This document shows positions 18,250 to 27,567 of a stretch of 64,000 nucleotides of DNA, in pieces. The notes under the pieces are model-generated. The model saw only the letters and a program-made list of their open reading frames with translations, searched no databases and had not been told where the DNA came from. The position numbers and the translations under genes are program-made. Source of the DNA: Jiangella alba (GTDB lineage Bacteria; Actinomycetota; Actinomycetes; Jiangellales; Jiangellaceae); contig NZ_FNUC01000003.1 in assembly GCF_900106035.1 (NCBI RefSeq), positions 3,155,501 to 3,219,500 on the forward strand. The letters run 5' to 3'. The number at the start of each line of letters is the position of its first letter. Position 1 is the first letter of the stretch.

Positions 18250-19625
18250 CGCCCCAGGAGATCGTCGAGCGCTGCCTCGAGCTGTCGAAGGCCAGCGGCA
18301 CGATCGTGCTGGTCGACGAGGGGTCGACGGCGAACCTGCGCTGGGCCACCAACGCGCTGACGACGAACGGCGTCACCCGCGACCGGTCGGTCACCGTCAT
18401 CGCGACCGTCGACGGCGGCAGCGGCACCGCGTCCGGCGTGGTCGCCCGCAGCGCCGTCACGCCCGAGGGCCTCGAGCCGCTGGTCCGCGCCGCCGAGCAG
18501 GCCGCCCGCGACAACGGCCCGGCCGAGGACGCCCAGCCGCTGGTGCCCGGCGACGCCGGCCCGGGCTGGGCCGACCCGCCCGGCGAGACGTCGCCCGACG
18601 TGTTCGCGCACATCGCGCCGGCCCTCGGCGACGCGTTCAGCCGCGCCGACGACGAGCGGCGGCTGCTCTACGGCTACCTCGAGCACGGCGTGCGCACCAC
18701 GTACCTCGGCTCGTCGACGGGGCTGCGGGCCCGGCACGAGCAGCCGACCGGGCACATCGGCATCACCGGCAAGTCCGCCGACAAGACCCGCTCGGCGTGG
18801 GTCGGCCAGTCCTCGCGCGACCTCACCGACGTCGACGTCACCGCGCTCGACGCCGAGCTGACCAAGCGGCTGGGCTGGGCGCAGCGGACGGTCGAGCTGC
18901 CGGCCGGCCGCTACGACACCGTGCTGCCGCCGACCGCCGTCGCGGACCTGATGATCTACGCCTACTGGACGATGAGCGCCCGCGACGCCGCCGACGGCCA
19001 GTCGGTGTACTCCGCGCCGGGCGGCGCCACGCGGGTCGGCGAACGGCTGTCGAAGCACCCGGTGTCGCTGTGGTCCGACCCCGCCGCGCCGGGCCTGGAG
19101 TGCGCGTCGTCGGTGTACGCGCACGCGTCGTCGGCCGAGTCGAGCGTGTTCGACAACGGCCTGCCGGTCGGGCGCACCTCCTGGATCGACGACGGCACGC
19201 TGCGGGCGCTGCTGCAGACCCGCCACTCCGCCGGGCTGACCGGCCTGCCCGTCACGCCCGCCATCGACAACCTCGGCCTCACCGTCGACGGCGCCACCGG
19301 CGGCGTCGACGACCTCGCGGCCGGCCTCGAGCGCGGCCTGCTGCTCACCTGCCTCTGGTACATCCGCGCCGTCGACCCGCAGACGCTGCTGCTCACCGGC
19401 CTCACCCGCGACGGCGTCTACCTGGTCGAGAACGGCGAGGTCACCGGCGCGGTGAACAACTACCGGTTCAACGAGAGCCCGGTGGCGCTGCTCGACCGCT
19501 TCACCGCGGCCGGCGCCACGGTGCCGACGTTCAGCCGCGAGTGGGGCGACTACTTCCCGCGCACGGCCATGCCGGCGCTGCGCGTTCCCGACTTCAACAT
19601 GTCGTCGGTGTCGCAGGCCTCCTGA
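18246..19625 (+). CDS. pmbA: TldE/PmbA family partner subunit
   Basis: 459-aa TldE/PmbA protein, the partner of TldD without the HExxH zinc motif. Family traits include SGTIVLVDEGSTANLRWATN at the N-terminus, the central DRSVTVIATVDGGSG block, and the late LTGLTRDGVYLVENGEVTGA with the following RFNESPVALLDR. GTG 18246 overlaps the tldD stop. Substrates of the pair are unknown; the lanthipeptide locus is over 40 kb away, so a link is only speculation. Confidence 0.94.
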   Translation: MTPQEIVERCLELSKASGTIVLVDEGSTANLRWATNALTTNGVTRDRSVTVIATVDGGSGTASGVVARSAVTPEGLEPLVRAAEQAARDNGPAEDAQPLVPGDAGPGWADPPGETSPDVFAHIAPALGDAFSRADDERRLLYGYLEHGVRTTYLGSSTGLRARHEQPTGHIGITGKSADKTRSAWVGQSSRDLTDVDVTALDAELTKRLGWAQRTVELPAGRYDTVLPPTAVADLMIYAYWTMSARDAADGQSVYSAPGGATRVGERLSKHPVSLWSDPAAPGLECASSVYAHASSAESSVFDNGLPVGRTSWIDDGTLRALLQTRHSAGLTGLPVTPAIDNLGLTVDGATGGVDDLAAGLERGLLLTCLWYIRAVDPQTLLLTGLTRDGVYLVENGEVTGAVNNYRFNESPVALLDRFTAAGATVPTFSREWGDYFPRTAMPALRVPDFNMSSVSQAS

Positions 19626-19632
19626 GCCGGCC

Positions 19633-20139
19633 GTGCGACTCGTCCTGCTGGGCGGCGCCCCGGGCGTCGGCAAGACCTCGGTCGCCCGGCGGCTGCTGCT
19701 GCGGCATGCCGCAGCCGGGACGACGCTGGTGCAGTGGGTCGACGTCGACGCGCTCTGGTGGCACCAGCCGTGGCGGGTCGACGAGCACACCACCGGCCTG
19801 GCGAAGAGCAACCTCGCCGCCGTCCTGGCCAACGCGGCGGCGGCCGGCGTCGAGATCGTCGTCGTCACCTGGGTGTTCCAGTCCGCGGACCTGCACGAGC
19901 TGGTGCGGTCGCTGGCCCCGTCCGGCACCCCGACGACCACGGTGCAGCTGCTGGCCGGCGAGCCGGGATGGCGGCAGCGGTTCACCGCCGATCCCGACCG
20001 GCCTCCGGTCGACGACTTCTACCTCGGCCGCTACGCCGGCGCGCAGGCGACGCCGGCCGACCATCGCATCGACACCGACGGGCGCGATATCGCCGCCGTC
20101 GCCGCCGAGCTCGCGGCGTTGGTGGGGCTCCCGGGCTAG
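19633..20139 (+). CDS. Small P-loop ATPase/kinase-like protein
   Basis: 168 aa. A clear Walker A, LLGGAPGVGKTSVARRLLLR, lies at residues 5-24, followed by a possible acid pair in WVDVDALWW. The layout resembles small nucleotide kinases or adenylylate-type P-loop proteins, but no substrate signature is evident. It begins eight bases after pmbA and may be in the same transcript. Its end overlaps the convergent phosphoesterase gene by four bases. Confidence 0.75.
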   Translation: MRLVLLGGAPGVGKTSVARRLLLRHAAAGTTLVQWVDVDALWWHQPWRVDEHTTGLAKSNLAAVLANAAAAGVEIVVVTWVFQSADLHELVRSLAPSGTPTTTVQLLAGEPGWRQRFTADPDRPPVDDFYLGRYAGAQATPADHRIDTDGRDIAAVAAELAALVGLPG

Positions 20140-21839
20140 GGGCGCCCGTCCACCACGGTGACGGTCTCGTCGGTGGTCGAGACCTTGCCGTACGGGTCGG
20201 TGCTGCGGACGGTGACGGTGTGCTCGCCGAGGCGCAGGCCGCGGGGCAGCTCGTACGACCACAGGTGCGACGACGGCTCGGGGGCGGCCGGGCGCAGGCT
20301 GCCGGTGAGCGTCGAGCGGAGCACCGAGACGTACGGGTCGTTCTGCGGCGCCAGGTGCGTCATCGGCACGAACCGGCCGCCGTCGACGCTCACCTCGACG
20401 GTGTGCCGCGAGCCGCCGTCGAACACGTTGGCCGTCACCGTCGGCCGCGGCACGGCCGAGCCCGCCCAGTCACGGGCGTGGAACCGCACCGCGCCCGGCG
20501 CGAAGCCGTCCACCCCGCTGACACCGCCGGGGATGCGGACCTCGTCGCCCCAGCCGCCGTCGAAGGTGAGCCGGATCTGGTAGTCCTCCGGCAGGCTGGC
20601 CGGCTTGAACTGGGCCCGGTAGGCGTTGCCGGTGAAGAACAGCTCGTAGTGCCCGTTCGGGTTGCCGTCGGACATGTCCGCCGCCTGAATGCCCCGCGAG
20701 TCGCGCGGGCCGGTGTTCCAGCCGCTGCCGCGCACCTCGGCCAGCACCTGGTGGTGGAAGTCCTTCGGGCCGTACCAGCCGTGCTCCTCGCCCATGTACA
20801 TCTGCCAACTGTTGCTGGTGTCGTGGCCGGAGATCGTGTAGACGTGCTCGCGGTCCTCGAGGACGTCGAACAGCTCGGTCAGGTTGGTGGTGTTGACGCC
20901 GTCGGACGCGGTGGCGTCGGTGGCCAGCGGGATGTGCGTGCCGATGACGATGAGCCGGTCGGCCGGCACGTGGCGCAGGTCGTTCTGCAGCCACTGCAGC
21001 TGCTCGTCGTTCAGGTACCCGATGTAGCCGTGGTCGGGGCCCTGGTGCCTGACGTTGTCCATCAGCACGAAGTGCACCCGGCCGTAGTCGAACGAGTAGT
21101 CCGTCGGCCCGAACGTCTCCTTGTAGGTGTCGGTGGCGTTCGCGTCGGTGGGCGCGTCGTAGTCCTGGTCGTGGTTGCCGGGCGTGTTCCACCACGGGAT
21201 CCCGATCGCCGACACCGCCTGGTTGTGCGGCGCGAACAGGTCCAGCGGGTCGTTGACGATGTCGCCGACGGTGAGGCCGAAGCGGGCGTCGGTGTTGCCG
21301 ACGATGCCGGCGATGACGTCGATCGCCATGGTGTCGATCTGACCGGTGTTCGACGTCTGCGGGTCGGCGAAGGCCAGTGCCGAGAACTGCTCGTCGACGG
21401 AGTCGTCGCGGTGCAGCGGGAAGTCGACGGACGCGGGCAGCGGGCCGGTCGGCTCGACGCCGCCGTAGCGCAGCTCGTACGGGCTGCCGTCCGGGAAGTG
21501 CTTGTAGTAGAACTGCGGCAGCTGCACGTCGTTGACCGGCACCATCCAGCCGGCCGGCTTGCTCACGAAGATCACGGTCTCGTCGTCGACGCCCAGGTGG
21601 TAACGGCCCTGCGCGTCGGTGCGCACGACGTCGCGGCCGTTCGACACCGACACGTCCGGCACGCCGGCCTCGCCGTCGTCGCGCTGGCCGTTGCGGTTGG
21701 TGTCCTCGTAGACGACGCCGGTGGCCGTCTCGGTCTCGGGTGCGGTCTCGGCGCCGGCCAGGCCGAGGCCGGTCGCGCCGAGCCCGGCCACGGTCGCCGT
21801 GATGCCGGCGCCGATCAGCCGTCCGCTGCGTCTCGCCAT
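20136..21839 (-). CDS. Secreted calcineurin-like phosphoesterase
   Basis: 567 aa. An N-terminal signal (MARRSGRLIGAGITATVAGL onward, ending near AGAETA) exports it. An SdrD-like beta domain follows (TGVVYEDTNRNGQRDDGEAG), then the binuclear-metal catalytic domain with ALAFADPQTS, LTVGDIVND, TPGNHDQDYD, IVIGTHIPL and ISGHDTSNS. The C-terminal beta domain completes the MetallophosN/MetallophosC architecture. ATG 21839 follows GGAGGACACC. It lies 102 bp downstream of the sulfatase on the same strand, so it may belong to that scavenging operon. Confidence 0.9.
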   Translation of the reverse strand: MARRSGRLIGAGITATVAGLGATGLGLAGAETAPETETATGVVYEDTNRNGQRDDGEAGVPDVSVSNGRDVVRTDAQGRYHLGVDDETVIFVSKPAGWMVPVNDVQLPQFYYKHFPDGSPYELRYGGVEPTGPLPASVDFPLHRDDSVDEQFSALAFADPQTSNTGQIDTMAIDVIAGIVGNTDARFGLTVGDIVNDPLDLFAPHNQAVSAIGIPWWNTPGNHDQDYDAPTDANATDTYKETFGPTDYSFDYGRVHFVLMDNVRHQGPDHGYIGYLNDEQLQWLQNDLRHVPADRLIVIGTHIPLATDATASDGVNTTNLTELFDVLEDREHVYTISGHDTSNSWQMYMGEEHGWYGPKDFHHQVLAEVRGSGWNTGPRDSRGIQAADMSDGNPNGHYELFFTGNAYRAQFKPASLPEDYQIRLTFDGGWGDEVRIPGGVSGVDGFAPGAVRFHARDWAGSAVPRPTVTANVFDGGSRHTVEVSVDGGRFVPMTHLAPQNDPYVSVLRSTLTGSLRPAAPEPSSHLWSYELPRGLRLGEHTVTVRSTDPYGKVSTTDETVTVVDGRP

Positions 21840-21941
21840 GGTGTCCTCCGGTCAGGTGGGGGTGCACGGAGTGCTGCGAGACTCAACCTGGACGACGTTT
21901 CCGAACGCCAGGTGACCGGCCACGGGACACTGGCCGAAGGT

Positions 21942-23375
21942 TCAGTGCGGGGGCTGGTGGCCGAGCCGGGCCGGCGGCCACGGCAGCGTCCGGACCGACG
22001 GGTCGACGTCGCGCTGGACGGCGGGCGGCGCGGCCGGCGCGGGGTCGATGACCGGCTCGGCCTCCCCCGCCGCGACCATCCGCTCGGCCAGCCGTCGCCG
22101 CAGCTCGGCGGCGACGCCGCGGTGCGACTCGGCGCCGGCGAGGTTGACCAGCTCGTACGGGTCGTGCGTGAGGTCGTGCAGGGCGGCCTCGACGTAGCGC
22201 CCGGCGGCGGCGTCGTGCCACGGGTCGGCGCCGGGCGCGACGACGTAGTACTTCCACCGCGACGTACGCAGCACCCGGCCCACCTCTGACTCGCTGACCT
22301 GCACGAACACGTCGTCGGGCCAGTCGGCGGCGGCGCCGGGGTCGCGCAGCAGCGGCAGGAACGAGCGCCCCTGCATGGTGTCCGGCACCGGCAGCCCGGC
22401 CGCGTCGAGCAGCGTCGGCGCGAGGTCCACGCCGCTGACCGGCCGCGACACCCGCCCGCCGCCGTCGAACCCGGGCCCGCGCAGCGCCAGCGGCACCCGG
22501 ATCGAGGCGTCGTGGCAGGACCGCTTGTACTCGCCGTTGCGGGTCTTGAAGTGGCAGCCGTGGTCGGAGGTGAACGCCACGATGGTGTCGTCGAGCAGGT
22601 CGAGGCTGCGCAGCGCGTCGAGCAGCCGGCCGAGTCCCTCGTCGACCCGCCGGATCTGCCCCCAGTAGCCGCCGAGGTGCTGGTGCGCGGTGCCGCCGGC
22701 GCCGGACAGCGCGGCGAGGTCGGGCGGCACCCAGCGGCCCTGGTAGCGCTCCTCGTACCCCTCCGGCGCCGGGTAGGAGTCGACCTCGTTCTGGTGGTGC
22801 GGCTCGATCAGCGACAGGAACAGGAAGAACGGGTCGCGCTGCGCCGGCCCGCCGAGCGACGGCGGCACCCCGGCGCGGTCGCCGACGAACCGGATGGCGG
22901 CGTCGACCAGCGCGTCGGACCGGTACCCGGGCAGCAGCACCGGCACGCCGTCGTCGTCGAACACGACCGTGCGGTGGTCGTCGGAGCTGAACTCCAGCAG
23001 GTTGGCGCCCAGCCAGGACCCGTAGCCGCCGCGCTGCTCCGGCGGGACGGGCTCGGCGCCGGCCAGGTGCCACTTGCCGATGTAACCGGTGCGGTACCCG
23101 GCCGCGCCGAAGTGGCTCGCCAGCGTCCGGGTGTCCGCGGGCAGCGGCAGCGCGTTGCGGTAGACGCCGGACGCGGTGCCGTACCGCCCGGTCTGCAGTG
23201 CCGCCCGCGACGGCGCGCACACCGGGTTGGCGGCGAACGCCTGCGCGACGTGCGTGCCGTGGGTGGCCAGCCGGTCGAACTCCGGGGTCAGGCCGAGCGG
23301 GTTGCCGTGCACCCCGGTGGAGTCCCAGCGCTGCTGGTCGGTGAGGACGACCACGACGTTCGGACGAGGGCGCAT
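21942..23375 (-). CDS. Sulfatase (type I, formylglycine-dependent)
   Basis: 477-aa arylsulfatase-type hydrolase. The core N-terminal metal residues are in PNVVVVLTDQQRWDS. The active-site motif CAPSR in AANPVCAPSRAALQTGRYG would be converted to formylglycine by a sulfatase-modifying enzyme. Further conserved parts are GYIGKWHLAG, FTSDHGCHFKTRNGEYK and DLAPTLLDAAG. No signal peptide is seen, so it probably acts on imported sulfated substrates. It is the last gene of the lacI-ABC transporter run, starting 13 bases after the permease. Confidence 0.92.
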   Translation of the reverse strand: MRPRPNVVVVLTDQQRWDSTGVHGNPLGLTPEFDRLATHGTHVAQAFAANPVCAPSRAALQTGRYGTASGVYRNALPLPADTRTLASHFGAAGYRTGYIGKWHLAGAEPVPPEQRGGYGSWLGANLLEFSSDDHRTVVFDDDGVPVLLPGYRSDALVDAAIRFVGDRAGVPPSLGGPAQRDPFFLFLSLIEPHHQNEVDSYPAPEGYEERYQGRWVPPDLAALSGAGGTAHQHLGGYWGQIRRVDEGLGRLLDALRSLDLLDDTIVAFTSDHGCHFKTRNGEYKRSCHDASIRVPLALRGPGFDGGGRVSRPVSGVDLAPTLLDAAGLPVPDTMQGRSFLPLLRDPGAAADWPDDVFVQVSESEVGRVLRTSRWKYYVVAPGADPWHDAAAGRYVEAALHDLTHDPYELVNLAGAESHRGVAAELRRRLAERMVAAGEAEPVIDPAPAAPPAVQRDVDPSVRTLPWPPARLGHQPPH

Positions 23376-23388
23376 CGGCAGGGACTCC

Positions 23389-24219
23389 TCATTTCAGGCC
23401 GCTGAGCGTGATGCCGCGGACGAAGTAGCGCTGACTGAACAGGAACAGCAGCACGGTCGGGACGAACAGGATGACCGATCCGGCCGCGGTGAGGTGCCAG
23501 AGCGTGAAGTACTCCTGGTTGAACAGCGTCAGCCCGACCGGGATCGTCCGCATCTCCTCGCTCGACGTCGCCACCAGCGGCCACAGGAACTCGTTCCACT
23601 GGAACACGAACGTGAACAGGCCCAGCACCGCCAGCGCCGGCTTCACCTGCGGCAGGATCACCCGCAGGTAGATCCGCAGCTCGGACGCGCCGTCGATGCG
23701 GGCGGCGTGGATGAGGTCGTCCGGGATCGGCTGGATGAACTGGCGCATGAGGAAGATGCCGAACGCGTCCATCAGGAACGGCACGATCAGCGCCTGGTGG
23801 GTGTCCAGCCAGCCGAGGTCCGACATCATGACGTACAGCGGGATCATCCGCACGAACAGCGGGATCATCAGGGTCGTCAGCAGCAGTAGGAACAGCGTGT
23901 TGCGCAGCGGGAAGCGGAACTTGGCGAACACGTACCCGATCAGCGGGTCGAACACCAGGTGCGCCACGGTGATGCCGCCGGCCACGATCAGGCTGTTCGC
24001 GATGAAGTGCGCGAACGGCGCCCGCTCGAACAGCTCGGCGTAGTTGCCCCACTGCGGCGACTCCGGCCACAGCACCGGGTTCGCGGCCAGCGTCTCGGCC
24101 TCGGTCTGCAGCGACAGCGCCGCCATGTACAGCAGCGGCAGGACGGTGACCGCGGCGGCCACCGTCAGGACGACGTAGCCCGCCACCCGCGCGGCCGGCC
24201 GGGACTGCGTCGCGGCCAT
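23389..24219 (-). CDS. Carbohydrate ABC transporter permease (MalG type)
   Basis: 276 aa with six membrane helices. The EAA loop that contacts the ATPase is recognisable as IPDDLIHAARIDGASELRIY. The C-terminus QRYFVRGITLSGLK is the usual ending of MalG-like permeases. ATG 24219 shares a base with the stop of the partner permease (TGATG). No ATPase gene is in the operon, as is common in actinobacteria where a shared MsiK-type ATPase serves many importers. Confidence 0.93.
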   Translation of the reverse strand: MAATQSRPAARVAGYVVLTVAAAVTVLPLLYMAALSLQTEAETLAANPVLWPESPQWGNYAELFERAPFAHFIANSLIVAGGITVAHLVFDPLIGYVFAKFRFPLRNTLFLLLLTTLMIPLFVRMIPLYVMMSDLGWLDTHQALIVPFLMDAFGIFLMRQFIQPIPDDLIHAARIDGASELRIYLRVILPQVKPALAVLGLFTFVFQWNEFLWPLVATSSEEMRTIPVGLTLFNQEYFTLWHLTAAGSVILFVPTVLLFLFSQRYFVRGITLSGLK

Positions 24220-25157
24220 CAGTACTGCACCTCGCCCTTGCGCCCGGCCCGCAACTGCACCACCGTCGCGACGACGATGACGAGGAACAGCAGGAACGAC
24301 AGCGCCGACGCGTAGCCGAAGTCGCGCGAGGTGAACGCGACGTTGAAGACGTGGAAGATGTAGAGGTCGGTGCGCCCGGCCGGCCCGCCGCCGGTGATGA
24401 TGTACGCCTGCCCGAACGCCTGCAGCCCGCTGATCACCGCCATCACCGACACGAACAGCGTCGTCGGCGCCAGCAGCGGCAGCGTGATGCGCCAGAACCG
24501 CTGCCACGGCCCGGCGCCGTCGACCAGCGCGGCCTCGTGGTACTCCTCCGGGATGCCCTGCAGCCCGGCCAGGAACAGCACCATCGTGTAGCCGACCGTC
24601 ATCCAGAGCGTGACGCCGACGATGGTGGCCAGCGGGTGCGTGTTCAGCCAGGTCTGGGTGGGCAGCCCGAGGTCGGCGAGCACCCGGTTGAGGACGCCCA
24701 GCTGCGGGTCCAGGATGTTGCGCCACAGCAGGCCGATGATCGCCACCGACGTCAGGTACGGCACCAGCAGCGCGGCCCGGAACACCACCCGCCCGCGCAG
24801 CTTCTGGTTCAGCAGCAGCGCCAGCGCCAGCCCGATGACGATGGCGCCGACCGTCGTCGCCACCCCGAAGACCAGCGTGACGGTGAACGAGTTGCGCACC
24901 GCCGCGTCCTCGAACGCCCGCGTGTAGTTGTCCAGCCCGGCGTACTCGTCGGCCTGCGGGCCGGTGCGGAACGAGTTGGCCAGGATGTTCCCGATGGGCA
25001 GGTAGAACATCAGCCCGAAGAACGCGAACGCCGGCAGCAGGAAGAGGTACGCGGTGACGACGTAGCGGCGGTGCAGCGACCGCGCGAACGGCCCGCGACG
25101 GCGCACCGGTGGCGGGGCGCCGGCCGCCGCGGGCGCCGTCGTGGCGGGGGCACTCAT
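24219..25157 (-). CDS. Carbohydrate ABC transporter permease (MalF type)
   Basis: 312 aa with six helices after an Ala/Pro-rich N-terminus. The EAA loop is IPEEYHEAALVDGAGPWQRF. It pairs with the permease downstream. Its start (ATG 25157) overlaps the end of the binding-protein gene by four bases, so binding protein and permeases are translated as a unit. Confidence 0.93.
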   Translation of the reverse strand: MSAPATTAPAAAGAPPPVRRRGPFARSLHRRYVVTAYLFLLPAFAFFGLMFYLPIGNILANSFRTGPQADEYAGLDNYTRAFEDAAVRNSFTVTLVFGVATTVGAIVIGLALALLLNQKLRGRVVFRAALLVPYLTSVAIIGLLWRNILDPQLGVLNRVLADLGLPTQTWLNTHPLATIVGVTLWMTVGYTMVLFLAGLQGIPEEYHEAALVDGAGPWQRFWRITLPLLAPTTLFVSVMAVISGLQAFGQAYIITGGGPAGRTDLYIFHVFNVAFTSRDFGYASALSFLLFLVIVVATVVQLRAGRKGEVQY

Positions 25158-26452
25158 CCGGCGATGGCCTTCTCCGCCGCGGCGGTGAACGTCTCGAGCG
25201 CCTGCGCGGCGGGCGTGTTGTTCATGACGACGTCCTGGTAGAGCACCGTGAACAGCTCGACGACCTCGCCGCTCTTCCCGGTCAGCCGCAGCTCCTCGCT
25301 GGTGTCGACGGCGTACTCGAAGCCCTGCGCGAACGCCGCCAGCCGCTCGTCGTCCTGCACCACCGGGTCGGCCGCCCACGAGAGCCGCGGCATCAGCATG
25401 CCGACCTCCTCGGTGGCCGCCCGCTCGACGTCGAGGGCGGTGATGCGCTTGACGAAGTCCCAGGACAGGTCCGGGTTCTTCGCCTTCGCCGGCACGAACA
25501 CGCTGGTGCCGGCCTGCACCGTCGCCTGGACGTCGTTCGTCAGCGCGGGCGCGATGCCGAGGTCGAGGTCGGGGCTGGCCTCCTGGATCGGGCCGAGGTC
25601 CCACGGCCCGGTGAGGTTCATCGCGGCGCGGCCGGCCGACAGCAGCTTCTGCGGGCCGGAGTAGTCGGTGCCCGGCGTCGGCACCGGCGCGACGCCGTGC
25701 ACGTGCACGAGGTCGGCCTGGAACTGCAGCGCCTCGACGGCCTTCTCGTTCGGCACCAGCACCCCGCCGCTGCTCTCGTCGAAGTACTTCACGCCGCTCT
25801 GCAGCAGCCACGGCCAGGCGTAGGTGGAGTCCTGGTTGAGCGCGACACCGTGCACGCCGTCGCCGGTCAGCGCCTGCGCCGCGGTGAGGAAGTCGTCCCA
25901 CGTGGTCGGGACCTCGACGCCGGCGGCGTCCAGCAGCGCGCGGTTGTACAGCAGCATGGTGCAGGTGAGGTGCAGCTGTACCCCGTACACCTCGCCCTCG
26001 TAGGAGTTGCGCGAGATGGTCCGCGGCTGCCAGTCGTCCGGGTAGCCCATCTCCGCGCCGTCGGCGTCGACGTAGGACTGCAGCGAGAGCGCGTCGCCGC
26101 TGATCGCGAACTCCTGGACCCAGCCGCCCGGCTCCTCGACGACGTCCGGCGCGTTGCCGGAGGCGAGGTCGGACAGCAGCCGGGTGCGCAGGTCGTCCCA
26201 CTGGTACTTCTGGAAGTTGACGGTGACGCCGTGCTCCTCCTCGAACGCCGCGATGACCTCGTCGTACGCGGCGTAGGCGTGGCCGGCGTTCCAGTAGACG
26301 GTGAAGTCGCCGCCGCCCGCGTCGCCGCCCGCGGACGCGTCGGACGACGGCGCGCCGGAGCAGCCGCTCAGCCAGGGCGCGGTCAGCCCGGCGACCGCGC
26401 CCGCGCCGGTCCAGTGCAGCAGTTGACGTCGGGTGGGTCGGGGTGTCGCCAT
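25154..26452 (-). CDS. Extracellular solute-binding lipoprotein (sugar ABC transporter)
   Basis: 432-aa family 1 binding protein. The N-terminus has twin arginines (PTRRQLLHWTG) and a lipobox around APWLSGC, so it is probably exported by Tat and lipid-anchored. The mature part shows VYWNAGHAYAAYDEVIAAFE and the late RAAMNLTGPWDLG typical of sugar-binding proteins. The ligand is unknown; the sulfatase in the operon suggests a sulfated glycan or oligosaccharide. GGAGACC precedes ATG 26452. Confidence 0.92.
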   Translation of the reverse strand: MATPRPTRRQLLHWTGAGAVAGLTAPWLSGCSGAPSSDASAGGDAGGGDFTVYWNAGHAYAAYDEVIAAFEEEHGVTVNFQKYQWDDLRTRLLSDLASGNAPDVVEEPGGWVQEFAISGDALSLQSYVDADGAEMGYPDDWQPRTISRNSYEGEVYGVQLHLTCTMLLYNRALLDAAGVEVPTTWDDFLTAAQALTGDGVHGVALNQDSTYAWPWLLQSGVKYFDESSGGVLVPNEKAVEALQFQADLVHVHGVAPVPTPGTDYSGPQKLLSAGRAAMNLTGPWDLGPIQEASPDLDLGIAPALTNDVQATVQAGTSVFVPAKAKNPDLSWDFVKRITALDVERAATEEVGMLMPRLSWAADPVVQDDERLAAFAQGFEYAVDTSEELRLTGKSGEVVELFTVLYQDVVMNNTPAAQALETFTAAAEKAIAG

Positions 26453-26488
26453 TGATGGTCTCCTCTCTGGGGAGGCGGCCGGGAGGGC

Positions 26489-27511
26489 TCAGCTGGAGCC
26501 GCGGGGGTGGAACGCCCAGGGGTCGCTCAGCTCGCGCCCCCGCTCCGGCACGCCGGCGTCGATGCGGTCGAACAGCAGGCGGGCGACCTCGGTGAAGTCG
26601 TCCTCCGTGGCCGGCCCGACGGTGCTCAGGGCCGGGCGGGTGATGAGGCTCTCGGGCAGGTTGCCGGCGCCGACGACGGCCAGCTCGCCGGGCACGTCGG
26701 CCCCGGCGTCGCGGGCCGCCCAGATGGCGCTGACGCCGGCCCGGGCCGACGCGGCGAACACCGCGTCGGGCGGGTCGGGACGGTCGAGCAGGGCGGTGAC
26801 GGCGTGGTAGGCGGCGACGCGGTCGTCGGCGCCGGTGACGACGAGCGAGGGGTCGGGCTCGGCGTCGTGGCGGCCGAGCGCGGCGAGGTAGGCGGTCAGC
26901 CGCTCGGACGTGCTCGGGTCGTCGACCTCGTAGCGGTGGCCGACGAACGCGACCCGGCGGCGGCCGGTCGCGAAGAGGTGGTCGAACGCGGCGTCGCAGG
27001 CCGGGGTCTGCGGCGCCCGGACGACGTCGAAGCCGTCGGGTGGCGCGGTGTTGCTCATGACGACCATCGGCAGGCCGCCGCGGGCGAGGCCGGTCAGCTC
27101 GGCCCCGTCGAGGAACCGGATGTCGGGCGCGATGACGGCGCCGTCGGCGATGCGCTGCTGCAGCAGCTCGACCGCCTTGGCCGCCCGGGCCGGCGAGTTC
27201 ACGACGATGGTGAGCACGCCGTAGCCGGCGTCGTCGGCGCGGTCGTGGATGTCCTGGGCCAGCTGGTCGTAGGCCGGCACGCCGATGGAGCCGACGACGA
27301 GGCAGACCTGCTCGGTGCGCCGGTTGCGCAGGCTGCGCGCGGACCGGTTGGGCGCGTACGCGAGCCGGCCGGCCGCCTCGAGCACGCGGTCGCGCGTCTC
27401 GGCCGGGATGCGGCGGTCGGTGCGCCCGTTCATGACGTACGAGACGGTCGCGACCGAGACGCCGGCCAGCGCGGCCACGTCGCGGGAGGTGGGTTGTCTC
27501 GAACGCGTCAT
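26489..27511 (-). CDS. LacI family transcriptional regulator
   Basis: 340 aa. The N-terminal helix-turn-helix and hinge are textbook: TSRDVAALAGVSVATVSYVM, then IPAETRDRVLEAAGRLAYAP. Residues 60-340 form the periplasmic-binding-protein-like sensor domain. It is the first gene of the run lacI - binding protein - two permeases - sulfatase and probably represses it when substrate is absent. ATG 27511 places the HTH at residue 8. The promoter contains two palindromes (next entry). Confidence 0.95.
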   Translation of the reverse strand: MTRSRQPTSRDVAALAGVSVATVSYVMNGRTDRRIPAETRDRVLEAAGRLAYAPNRSARSLRNRRTEQVCLVVGSIGVPAYDQLAQDIHDRADDAGYGVLTIVVNSPARAAKAVELLQQRIADGAVIAPDIRFLDGAELTGLARGGLPMVVMSNTAPPDGFDVVRAPQTPACDAAFDHLFATGRRRVAFVGHRYEVDDPSTSERLTAYLAALGRHDAEPDPSLVVTGADDRVAAYHAVTALLDRPDPPDAVFAASARAGVSAIWAARDAGADVPGELAVVGAGNLPESLITRPALSTVGPATEDDFTEVARLLFDRIDAGVPERGRELSDPWAFHPRGSS

Positions 27512-27549
27512 GCTTATACGTTTAACCACGTGACCCGGGTCACCGTCAA
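27512..27549 (-). promoter_or_regulatory. lacI promoter with two palindromic operator candidates
   Basis: On the minus strand TTGACG (27549-27544) and TTAAAC form an 18-base-spaced promoter. TTAAACGTATAA (27525-27514), a near palindrome centred on CG as LacI proteins prefer, overlaps the -10. A perfect 14-base palindrome GTGACCCGGGTCAC (27530-27543) fills the spacer. Both placements would block RNA polymerase. Confidence 0.65.
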
Positions 27550-27567
27550 GGGGCGGGGCAGATTTCG

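Noticed and set aside
19734-22289. 851-codon open frame on the plus strand
   Set aside because: It runs opposite and out of frame to the phosphoesterase and P-loop genes, which have clear domains. Its translation is Arg/Ala/Gly/Val-rich, as expected for shadow frames in high-GC DNA.
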